Shown piece by piece: positions 25,052-31,452 of a stretch of DNA of 32,341 bases. Each line of letters starts with the position of its first letter. The stretch's first letter is position 1. The stretch is from Kosmotogales bacterium (lineage in GTDB: Bacteria; Thermotogota; Thermotogae; Petrotogales; Kosmotogaceae). The position numbers were made by a program, and so were the translations under genes. The notes beneath the pieces are model-generated. The model was not told where the DNA came from. It saw only the letters and a program-made list of their open reading frames with translations, and did no database searches. The stretch is from NCBI GenBank assembly GCA_030156385.1, contig JASGMR010000016.1:1-32341 (forward strand), read 5' to 3'.

Positions 25052-25079
25052 AAAAAAAGAACACCCTCAACGGGTGCTT
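25052..25079 (-). terminator. intrinsic terminator of the trpX2YZ operon
   Basis: On the minus strand AGCACCC (25078-25064 side) pairs with GGGTGTT around a short GTTGA loop (core CACCC/GGGTG at 25076-25072 and 25066-25062), followed by TTCTTTTTTT. It lies about 100 bases after the ATPase stop; the 280-base gap to the hydrolase gene contains no other supported feature. Confidence 0.75.
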
Positions 25080-25173
25080 TATTTATAATATTATAAGATT
25101 TAAATAGGCAATAAGGGTTTACAGAATTCATAGCCAAACTATAAAAGGGGTATAACAAAGGTCATAACTCATT

Positions 25174-25881
25174 TTATGATGCACTCACATGATCTCTTAT
25201 TGAATCCTCTGAAATTCTACCTTCACTCAACTTAACAAATCTGTTTCCATATTTGGAAGCAATTTCCATATTATGGGTTATCATCATTATTGTTATTCCA
25301 TATTCAATGTTTATTCTCTTCGTCAACTCCATTATCTTTTCTGAACTCTGCGGGTCCAAAGAAGCTGTATGTTCGTCCAGCAAAAGCAATCTTGGCCGCG
25401 AAATAATTGACATAACCATGGCAAGCGATTGCTTCTGACCTCCGGAAAGATGCCCCGCTTTTGTATTCAATCTTTTTTCCAATCCAATTCCCAGATTGGC
25501 CAACAATTCTACTCCAAAATCAGAAACTTTAGAAAATCCCAAATATCTCATTCCCTTCTTACTGGCCAGAATAAGATTCTCTTTGATGGATAAATTTGGG
25601 AAAACCCCTGAATTTGGATTCTGATAAACCCTCCCTATAAATTTCGCTAATTTATATGAATTGGTTCCATTCATTACAGAATCATCAATCATATATATTC
25701 CGGAATTCGGAAAAATCTCCCCAAGAATAACCTTAAGCATCGTAGATTTTCCGGCTCCATTGGAACCTATTATCGTGACAAAATCTCCTTCTTTTATAGT
25801 TAAAGAAATTTTATCAAGAGCAACCTTTTCATTTTCAGTACCTTTGTTGAATACAACCTTTATGTCTTTGAGTTTGACCAT
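25174..25881 (-). CDS. trpZ: TrpZ-type ABC transporter ATPase
   Basis: 235 residues with a full ABC ATPase motif set: Walker A GSNGAGKST (39-47), Q-loop YQNPNSG, signature LSGGQKQ, Walker B LLLLDEHTASLDP and the H-loop THNME. It matches the ATPase partner (COG1101 type) of binding proteins of the ABC_sub_bind/TrpX family. The gene overlaps the permease by 22 bases and is the last of the operon. Together with TrpY and TrpX it should drive uptake, most likely of aromatic amino acids given the leader peptide upstream. Confidence 0.88.
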   Translation of the reverse strand: MVKLKDIKVVFNKGTENEKVALDKISLTIKEGDFVTIIGSNGAGKSTMLKVILGEIFPNSGIYMIDDSVMNGTNSYKLAKFIGRVYQNPNSGVFPNLSIKENLILASKKGMRYLGFSKVSDFGVELLANLGIGLEKRLNTKAGHLSGGQKQSLAMVMSIISRPRLLLLDEHTASLDPQSSEKIMELTKRINIEYGITIMMITHNMEIASKYGNRFVKLSEGRISEDSIRDHVSAS

Positions 25882-26879
25882 AATTTTTTTACCCCTTTCT
25901 TAAGTTTTTTCTTTCCATCCTTCTGCGTCGCCACAAGACTCACTCCGATAACAATTATAATAAACAGCGCAGTGAGCAACTTCATATCTGAAGCCAATAA
26001 GCCTATTCTGTAACCATATTTAATTGCCAGAGATAACAACAATTGATATAAAATTCCACCAATGATCGGTGCAAATAACCCATAAATAATATTTATTTTC
26101 GATAAAATTATTTCTCCCAACATGAGCGCCGCCAATCCAGTTACTATCATGGACTGACCCATCTGCACATCTGCAAATCCGCTGTAGAGGGCAAAAAGCG
26201 AGCCGCTCAATCCTACAAGTAAGTTAGCGATGACGAGTCCAAGAACCGCCAAAACATTTTTTGAAATCCCGAAGGATTGAACGGCATTTTTATTCGATCC
26301 AAAAGCCCTTATAGCCATACCGATATCCGTTCTTAAAAATATACCCAGGACGAGAATTATTCCGCACGTAATTAAAATAATTAAAGTTAAATCACTTCCA
26401 TCTTTTTCATTGTTGAAGATATTCGATTGTACTTTAATATCACTTTTTGTCGATACTTTCATTTCTCCAAAATCAGAAAACAAATCGTCAAGTTTAGTAC
26501 CACCGCTCAGATCTTCAAAACTTTGAATCTCTTCATTTGAAGATACTCTGGGAACCGGGAGGTTAGGTCCGTTCATGATTCTAAGATTTATAGAGTAAAT
26601 CATCGTCATAACTAATATTCCCGCCAATAAGGAATTAACTTTTAATCTAGTATGTATCAAACCAGTTGCAAGGCCCGCTAAAGCCCCTCCCATCGCTCCT
26701 AGAAAAATGCAATATACTACAGGTATTCCACTCAAAAGAGAGGCAACCGTTATTGCACCTCCTAAAGCGAAGGAACCATCACAGGTTAAATCAGGTAAAT
26801 CTAAAATTCTAAATGTTAAATAAACTCCGAGTGCCATTATTCCAAGAATGGTCCCTATTTCCAGAATAGAAATTATCAC
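25860..26879 (-). CDS. trpY: TrpY-type ABC transporter permease
   Basis: 339 residues from a GTG start with AAGGTGAT upstream. About nine hydrophobic helices; the first part (GVYLTFRILDLPDLTCDGSF) is the hallmark of COG4120 permeases. A hydrophilic segment of about 60 residues (108-165), rich in Asp, Ser and Glu, interrupts the helices and should lie on one membrane face. The EAA-like loop is in FLRTDIGMAIRAFGSNKNA, where the ATPase docks. It is 14 bases downstream of trpX2. It probably forms the channel for both TrpX binding proteins. Confidence 0.88.
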   Translation of the reverse strand: MIISILEIGTILGIMALGVYLTFRILDLPDLTCDGSFALGGAITVASLLSGIPVVYCIFLGAMGGALAGLATGLIHTRLKVNSLLAGILVMTMIYSINLRIMNGPNLPVPRVSSNEEIQSFEDLSGGTKLDDLFSDFGEMKVSTKSDIKVQSNIFNNEKDGSDLTLIILITCGIILVLGIFLRTDIGMAIRAFGSNKNAVQSFGISKNVLAVLGLVIANLLVGLSGSLFALYSGFADVQMGQSMIVTGLAALMLGEIILSKINIIYGLFAPIIGGILYQLLLSLAIKYGYRIGLLASDMKLLTALFIIIVIGVSLVATQKDGKKKLKKGVKKLWSNSKT

Positions 26880-26893
26880 TACATCATCACCTT

Positions 26894-27865
26894 CTAGTTA
26901 ATTTCAGTTTCCTGACCGTTTTCAACAATGAAGTCAGCTTTAACAATAAGAGACTCAGGTAATTCGAGTTCCAAATCCGAAGCCAAATCTAAGTTAATAT
27001 ATAAGTCAAGTGAATCGGCAGAAAGAATCCCACTTTCCAACTCATTCACAGGTGTTCCCTTCAATATTTCCGCAACAAGTTCTCCCGTCTTTAAACCTAT
27101 TTTGTAGTAATTGAATCCGAAACCAATTACTCCTCCACCCCTTGCAATATCTATATCCGCTGCAATAATTGGAACACCAGCATTCTTCGCTATCGTACCC
27201 AGACTTTGAATCGAAGATGCAGCAGTGTTGTCCGTTCCGATATAAATCGCATCGACCTCGTCGATAAGCGCATTCATTGAGGTGATCATTTCACTGGTTG
27301 TAGAACCGGGAATTTCAATAATTTCCATTCCAAGTTGTTCTGCAGCTTGTTTTGCTAAGTCCAAAAGAGTCAATGAGTTTGCCTCACTTGGATTGAAAAC
27401 AAAACCAACTTTTAAAGCATCGGGAAGAACGAATTTCAAAAGTTGAAGTTGCGTTAACACAGGCGTCATATCACTAACACCTACTATATTTCCTTCATTC
27501 TTTCCCAATTTTTCAATCAAACCCGCCCCAACAGGATCGGTCACAGCGGAAAAAACAATAGGTATATTCTTTGTAGCACCAGCACATGCCTGGGCAACTG
27601 GAGTAGCAATGGCAACGATCAAATTAACTCCGTCACTCACAAATTGATCTGCGATAGACTTGGCAATTTTCATATCACCCTGCGCATTCTGAAAATCAAC
27701 AATTACTCCATCGAGTAATCCTTCCTCTTCAAGCAAATCTAAAACACCTTCCCTGCATGCATCAAGAGCAGGATGCTCAACAATGGCGGTAATTCCAATT
27801 TTCACTTCGGCAAAAATAGCAATTGAAAACAAACTGACTAACAATAGAACAAGAATTTTCTTCAT
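26894..27865 (-). CDS. trpX: TrpX-type substrate-binding protein 2
   Basis: 323 residues. ATG 27865 with GGAGGTACC upstream is the start; the frame open to 27916 runs into the terminator and is not used. A signal peptide (MKKILVLLLVSLFSIAIFA) precedes the ABC_sub_bind (PF04392, TrpX) domain: VEHPALDACREG, DMKIAKSIADQFVSDGVNL, SAVTDPVGAGL and IYIGTDNTAASSIQSL. Members bind tryptophan or other aromatic amino acids in studied cases. Unlike a lipoprotein it has no lipobox Cys. It is the first structural gene of the operon, downstream of an attenuator with a Phe/Tyr/Trp leader peptide. Confidence 0.88.
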   Translation of the reverse strand: MKKILVLLLVSLFSIAIFAEVKIGITAIVEHPALDACREGVLDLLEEEGLLDGVIVDFQNAQGDMKIAKSIADQFVSDGVNLIVAIATPVAQACAGATKNIPIVFSAVTDPVGAGLIEKLGKNEGNIVGVSDMTPVLTQLQLLKFVLPDALKVGFVFNPSEANSLTLLDLAKQAAEQLGMEIIEIPGSTTSEMITSMNALIDEVDAIYIGTDNTAASSIQSLGTIAKNAGVPIIAADIDIARGGGVIGFGFNYYKIGLKTGELVAEILKGTPVNELESGILSADSLDLYINLDLASDLELELPESLIVKADFIVENGQETEIN

Positions 27866-27902
27866 TATGGTACCTCCAATATATAAAAAGAATAATTTTA
27901 AT

Positions 27903-27934
27903 AAAAAAAAGGGCATCCCTTTTGGATGCCCTTT
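27903..27934 (-). terminator. attenuator terminator in the trpX2YZ leader
   Basis: On the minus strand AAAGGGCATCC (27934-27924) pairs perfectly with GGATGCCCTTT (27918-27908), loop of five, then T continuing to 27903 (eight T in all). It lies between the leader ORF and the trpX2 ribosome site, so stopping here prevents expression of the transporter. Confidence 0.93.
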
Positions 27935-27994
27935 CTATCTATCTCCACCTATTCCACGTCAGAAATGCGGGAGTCCTTAGAAAGGGCCTTCCAC
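27924..27994 (-). promoter_or_regulatory. antiterminator fold competing with the trpX2 terminator
   Basis: GCCCTTTCTA (27987-27978), directly after the Trp codons of the leader ORF, is a perfect ten-base complement of TAGAAAGGGC (27937-27928), which includes most of the 5' arm of the terminator. CTCC (27973-27970) with GGAG (27946-27943) can extend this helix. A competing upstream hairpin is possible between GTGGAAG (27994-27988, over the Trp codons) and CTCCCGC (27973-27967), with one mismatch. This is the 1-2, 2-3, 3-4 logic of a ribosome-controlled attenuator. Seen in sequence; function inferred. Confidence 0.75.
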
Positions 27995-28056
27995 CAAAAA
28001 TAATAAAAATAAAATGAACTATTCAATTTGCTCTGAAATGGATTTTGGTTATTCAT
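27949..28056 (-). CDS. attenuator leader peptide, Phe/Tyr/Trp-rich
   Basis: 35 residues from ATG 28056, with TGGAGGATATT as an excellent ribosome site, to TAG 27949-27951. Residues 15-22 are FYFYYFWW: three Phe, three Tyr and two Trp in a row, followed by KALSKD. It has no signal peptide or other sign of a stable protein. The ORF starts about 19 bases after the predicted transcription start and ends 15 bases before the terminator. This arrangement is that of trpL/pheL-type leader peptides, in which stalling at scarce aminoacyl-tRNAs lets transcription continue. The codon content predicts sensing of all three aromatic amino acids. Confidence 0.88.
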   Translation of the reverse strand: MNNQNPFQSKLNSSFYFYYFWWKALSKDSRISDVE

Positions 28057-28082
28057 AATATCCTCCATATATTTCTGATTTA

Positions 28083-28112
28083 TTTATACCACAAAAAAAT
28101 GTAATCCGTCAA
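28083..28112 (-). promoter_or_regulatory. promoter of the trpX2YZ operon
   Basis: On the minus strand TTGACG (28112-28107), an 18-base spacer and TATAAA (28088-28083). The predicted start is near 28075-28077, giving a leader ORF close to the 5' end. Confidence 0.75.
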
Positions 28113-28207
28113 GTCTATTGTTAAAAATTCATACTCTACAATCAAGATTTTTTAAAAGGCCCAATACGTAATATTATTCAAGCATTTCTTTTTCATTTCA
28201 AAATATA

Positions 28208-29176
28208 TCAATTGTTGCTATATATTTCCTCACCATGTTCAATTATCATGTCCGCTTTTTCTATAACCGCTTCTGGTATTTCAAGTCCCATAATATTCGC
28301 CAGATCAATATCAATATAAAGTTCTAAAACTTCTGCAGGAAGTATCTTGCTGGGTATTTGCTCAATATTAACACCATTCAAGATTTCCAGGGCCTGTTCT
28401 CCTGTTCTGAGTCCAACTTCATAATAATCGAATCCAAAACCAATTAAGACTCCTTCATCAAAAAAAGCTGCTATTATCGGTTTTGTATTTTTTTCTGCAA
28501 TGTTTCCCAAACTGGAAATTGAAGAAGCAGCGGTGTTGTCATTTCCAATATAAATTGCATCAATATCGCCTACGGTTGCATTTAAAGAAGTTATCATCTC
28601 GGTTGTCGTTGTCCCCAGAATTTCTATTATTTCCATGCCCAATTGTTCCGCAGCTTGTTTTGCTAAATCCAGAATAGTTACGGAATTAGCCTCACTCGGA
28701 TTGAAAATGAATCCTACTTTTTTTGTTTCCGGAAAGCATAACTTCAACAGTTGAAATTGAGACAGCACGGGTGTTAAATCCGATATTCCGGAAATGTTAC
28801 CTTCATTCAATCCCATATTTGCAACCAGTCCCGCTCCTATGGGATCCGTCACTGCGGAAAACAATACCGGAATTTCCTTCGTCGCGGCTGCACATGCCTG
28901 CGCTACCGGAGTTGAAATCCCTATTATCAAATCAACATTATCACTCACAAATTGATCTGCTATGGACTTCGCTATTTTCATATCTCCCTGAGCACATTTA
29001 AAATCGATTTCAATCTCATTCGATAATTCGCTACTTTTTAAATAATCAATTATTCCATCCCTGATAGCATTCAATGATGGATGCTCCACGATTGAAGAAA
29101 TCCCAACTGAAAAATTCCCAAATAAAATCATACCAAAAGATAAAATAACCAGAACAGATAAAATTTTTCTTAACAT
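28208..29176 (-). CDS. trpX: TrpX-type substrate-binding protein 1 (paralogue)
   Basis: 322 residues from ATG 29176, ribosome site GGAGGGTT. Signal peptide of 19-20 residues (MLRKILSVLVILSFGMILFG). It shares long identical blocks with the downstream TrpX, e.g. QGDMKIAKSIADQFVSD, FNPSEANS and AKQAAEQLGMEIIEI, so it is a recent tandem duplicate. Differences cluster in the second half, around IIAAFFDEGVLIGFGFDYYEVG, where ligand selectivity may lie. It has no permease or ATPase of its own, and the next genes have a separate promoter, so it probably shares TrpYZ. It is controlled by its own attenuator with a Trp-Trp-Trp leader peptide, which suggests a tryptophan ligand. Confidence 0.87.
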   Translation of the reverse strand: MLRKILSVLVILSFGMILFGNFSVGISSIVEHPSLNAIRDGIIDYLKSSELSNEIEIDFKCAQGDMKIAKSIADQFVSDNVDLIIGISTPVAQACAAATKEIPVLFSAVTDPIGAGLVANMGLNEGNISGISDLTPVLSQFQLLKLCFPETKKVGFIFNPSEANSVTILDLAKQAAEQLGMEIIEILGTTTTEMITSLNATVGDIDAIYIGNDNTAASSISSLGNIAEKNTKPIIAAFFDEGVLIGFGFDYYEVGLRTGEQALEILNGVNIEQIPSKILPAEVLELYIDIDLANIMGLEIPEAVIEKADMIIEHGEEIYSNN

Positions 29177-29195
29177 TTTTAACCCTCCTCAAAAT

Positions 29196-29228
29196 AAAAA
29201 AAGGGTATCCATCTTCCGGATACCCTTT
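29196..29228 (-). terminator. attenuator terminator in the trpX1 leader
   Basis: On the minus strand AAAGGGTATCC (29228-29218) pairs perfectly with GGATACCCTTT (29210-29200), loop of seven, then T to 29196. It sits eight bases before the GGAGGG ribosome site of trpX1. Confidence 0.93.
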
Positions 29229-29287
29229 CCATAATCTCTTTATATAAATTACAGCACAAAAAGAGAACCTATCGAAAGGGTCCTCTT
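29218..29287 (-). promoter_or_regulatory. antiterminator and anti-antiterminator folds of the trpX1 attenuator
   Basis: Upstream hairpin: AAGAGGACC (29287-29279), starting right after the third Trp codon, pairs with GGTTCTCTT (29269-29261), nine pairs with one G-U. Antiterminator: TCTCTTT (29266-29260) pairs with AAAGAGA (29241-29235), and ACCCTTTC (29281-29274) with GAAAGGGT (29229-29222), the latter consuming the 5' arm of the terminator. The two folds exclude each other. A ribosome halted at the Trp codons would cover the first strand and favour the antiterminator, whereas one at the stop codon (29249-29251) would hinder it. Pairings are seen; the mechanism is inferred. Confidence 0.8.
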
Positions 29288-29344
29288 CCACCACCAAAGA
29301 TTCATATTCTTTTTTCTGCTTTCTATAAACTCGTAATTCGCCAT
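29249..29344 (-). CDS. attenuator leader peptide with Trp-Trp-Trp
   Basis: 31 residues from ATG 29344, with GAAGGGA seven bases upstream, to TAA 29249-29251. Residues 17-19 are three consecutive Trp codons (TGG TGG TGG), followed by KRTLS. Trp is otherwise the rarest residue in this window's proteins, so a triplet in such a short frame is striking. The ORF lies directly between a consensus promoter and an intrinsic terminator, 73 bases before trpX1. It shares the 'WWK..LS' layout with the leader of trpX2, because the same nucleotides (CCCTTTC) form the antiterminator. This is a trpL-like leader peptide. Confidence 0.9.
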   Translation of the reverse strand: MANYEFIESRKKNMNLWWWKRTLSIGSLFVL

Positions 29345-29372
29345 AATTTTTCCCTTCAATCTATTAATACAT

Positions 29373-29401
29373 TTTATATCACTTATTAATTCCATTGTCA
29401 A
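29373..29401 (-). promoter_or_regulatory. promoter of trpX1
   Basis: On the minus strand a perfect TTGACA (29401-29396), a 17-base spacer and TATAAA (29378-29373), with TGA just before the -10 (extended -10). The -35 starts seven bases after the stop codon of the upstream permease gene. The strongest promoter match in the window. Confidence 0.85.
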
Positions 29402-29407
29402 GTGTAG

Positions 29408-30340
29408 TTATTCTCTGTCTTCTCTCGAATATGGAATGCCCAAAGCTTCCGGTGCACCAACTTTTCTTTTTAACTTCTCAGTCGAGGTAAACAAAAGAAC
29501 AATAACCGTTAAAATATATGGCAGCATCTTTAAAAAGTCAGATGAAATATGTGTGCCTATAGCCTGTAATCTTAACCCAAGAGCAGTAATTCCTCCAAAC
29601 AAATATGCTCCCAGCATCGCCTTTGCAGGATCCCATGTCGCAAACAGCACGAGAGCAACAGCAATCCACCCCTTTCCTGCGGTCATATCTTCTATCCACA
29701 TTGAATTATAGGCCAGAGAAAGATATGCACCACCAACTGCTGTTAATGCTCCTCCGGCTATGGTATATATGTACCTTGTTTTCGTTACGCTAATACCTCT
29801 TGAATCCGCTGCTCTCGGAGATTCACCAACGGCCCTCAATATCATTCCCGATTTTGTCCTGTATATGTATATAAAAAGTATCGGAACTAATAAATAACTT
29901 ATATAAACCAATAAATCCTGATTGAACATTATCTTCCCTATATATGGTATGTCACCAAGCAAAGGAATTTTAACAGGGTCAAATTTTTCAGCTACAATAC
30001 CCACATAATTCGCTCCCCAAATTCCACTGATACCTGTCCCCAGAAAAGTTATGGCAAGTCCGCTTACGATCTGATTAATTTTTAAGGTTATTGTAAAAAA
30101 GGCATGTACGGAAGCTAATAACGCTCCAGCAACCATCGCAACTATAACTGCAAGCAAAAGATTTCCCGTTAAATATGAAGTGAAAAATCCTCCAATTGCT
30201 CCAACAAGCATCAATCCTTCTATTCCCAGATTCATAACGCCTGTTCTCTCAGTCAAAATATCACCTAAAACAGCAAAAAGTAAGGGAGTACCAGATCTTA
30301 TAGCAGCCGTTAAAGTGGAAACCACAAACGAATTTTCCAT
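29408..30340 (-). CDS. NupQ/YufQ-type ABC permease (BMP family system)
   Basis: About 310 residues, with ten or so hydrophobic helices. GTPLLFAVLGDILTERTGVMNLGIEGLMLVGA is the hallmark N-terminus of the second permease of BMP-family nucleoside/sugar ABC systems (YufQ/NupQ). GMILRAVGESPRAADSRGISV is the EAA-like ATPase contact. The start is ATG 30340, overlapping the previous stop by one base (TGATG); TTG 30343 is the alternative with closer spacing to GGAGG. No terminator follows the stop before the trpX1 promoter. The likely substrate is a nucleoside, as in NupNOPQ. Confidence 0.9.
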   Translation of the reverse strand: MENSFVVSTLTAAIRSGTPLLFAVLGDILTERTGVMNLGIEGLMLVGAIGGFFTSYLTGNLLLAVIVAMVAGALLASVHAFFTITLKINQIVSGLAITFLGTGISGIWGANYVGIVAEKFDPVKIPLLGDIPYIGKIMFNQDLLVYISYLLVPILFIYIYRTKSGMILRAVGESPRAADSRGISVTKTRYIYTIAGGALTAVGGAYLSLAYNSMWIEDMTAGKGWIAVALVLFATWDPAKAMLGAYLFGGITALGLRLQAIGTHISSDFLKMLPYILTVIVLLFTSTEKLKRKVGAPEALGIPYSREDRE

Positions 30341-31452
30341 CAAACAATAGCCTCCTTTTCCCTGAAAACTACTTTATAATGTGCTATTGCTTCTCCACCA
30401 AGCAAACAGAACAGTACTAATCCCTGGAAAAGATCTACCAGTGAAGTCGGAACTCCGTAGAACATTTGAAGAGAATCCGTTCCAACTAAAAGACCTCCAA
30501 ACAGGAACCCGGTTAAAAGAACCGAAATCGGATTAAGTTTCGCCAACCAGGCTATGATTATCGCAGTAAAACCATATCCTGGTGAAAAGCCGTGTTGCAA
30601 AGAATGTTGGGTTCCCATCATTTGAACTGCTCCACCTATACCTGCTATTATTCCACTAATTACCAGAGAGATTATAGTGTAAAATTTAACATTTATTCCG
30701 GCATATTTTGCATTATCTTTATTATCACCGACTATTTTCGAGTTAAATCCCCATTTCGTCTTCTTAAAAATATAGGTCATTATCACGGCCAAAATTATCA
30801 CGAAAATAATCCCTATATGAATATCGGAATTACCTATATAAGGTAAGTTGGCAGAATCCGGAAAAGGGGCCGTCCCTGGAAATCCATAACCTTCGGGATT
30901 TTTCCATGGTCCATAGACAAGATAGTCCACAAAGAATATTGCTATATAATTCAGCATCAAGGTGATAACTATTTCATCAGTTTTAAAAAAAGCCTTCATA
31001 AACGCGGGAATTGCTGCCCAGAGCCCTCCGCCAATCGCTCCCATAAAAATCAGAAGCAGAATCATAATAATTGGATTATTCACATCTTTAAATAAAAATA
31101 ACGCTCCATATGTGGCAGCCATTGCTCCCATATAGAGCTGCCCTTCACCACCAATATTCCATATCTTTAACCTGTATGCAAATATCAGGCCGAGAGCAAC
31201 AAAAGAAAGCGGTATCATTTTTAAAAATGTACTCTGAATACCATATTGATCAAAAAATGGCCAATAAAACATTTCCACATATGATTCCGCTGTTAATTTT
31301 AAGGCACCGCCAAAATCCAAATTTTTATCAAAGGCGAAGTAAACTGTAAGAATTATTCCCATTATTAATATTGAAACCAATAAAGAGATGATTGTAACAA
31401 AAACACTCTGAATATTTGAAAGAGTCGGTCTTTTTTCAATTTTTATTTTCAA
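30340..31452 (-). CDS. NupP/YufP-type ABC permease (BMP family system)
   Basis: 370 residues from TTG 31452; GGTGAT stands just upstream and the start overlaps the end of the ATPase gene by 17 bases. About ten membrane helices. IWNIGGEGQLYMGAMAATYGALF and GINVKFYTIISLVISGIIAGIGGAVQMMG are characteristic of the first permease (YufP/NupP) of these systems. It pairs with the following permease to form the channel. Coupled overlaps on both sides show a single operon. Confidence 0.92.
   Translation of the reverse strand: MKIKIEKRPTLSNIQSVFVTIISLLVSILIMGIILTVYFAFDKNLDFGGALKLTAESYVEMFYWPFFDQYGIQSTFLKMIPLSFVALGLIFAYRLKIWNIGGEGQLYMGAMAATYGALFLFKDVNNPIIMILLLIFMGAIGGGLWAAIPAFMKAFFKTDEIVITLMLNYIAIFFVDYLVYGPWKNPEGYGFPGTAPFPDSANLPYIGNSDIHIGIIFVIILAVIMTYIFKKTKWGFNSKIVGDNKDNAKYAGINVKFYTIISLVISGIIAGIGGAVQMMGTQHSLQHGFSPGYGFTAIIIAWLAKLNPISVLLTGFLFGGLLVGTDSLQMFYGVPTSLVDLFQGLVLFCLLGGEAIAHYKVVFREKEAIV

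Noticed and set aside
24894-25173. Possible gene or RNA in the gap between the hydrolase and trpZ
   Set aside because: Only short AT-rich frames without ribosome sites; the sole supported feature is the terminator at about 25052-25079.
27866-27916. N-terminal extension of trpX2 to 27916
   Set aside because: The extension would be encoded by the terminator's T-run and hairpin; ATG 27865 has a GGAGG site and begins a proper signal peptide.
27935-27951. TRAP (trp RNA-binding protein) target in the trpX2 leader: GAG and TAG triplets in GAGATAGATAG
   Set aside because: Only three closely spaced triplets are present, whereas known TRAP sites have around nine to eleven with two- to three-base spacers; the leader-peptide model explains the region better.
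29046-29297. An 83-residue minus-strand open frame overlapping the trpX1 start and leader
   Set aside because: It runs through the terminator and signal-peptide region of trpX1 in another frame, has no ribosome site, and is explained by the leader and trpX1 genes.
27903-29400. T-box riboswitches in front of the two trpX genes
   Set aside because: No T-box-like antiterminator bulge (UGGNACCGCG-type) or specifier stem was seen, and the leaders are too short; translated leader ORFs with aromatic codons account for the terminators.
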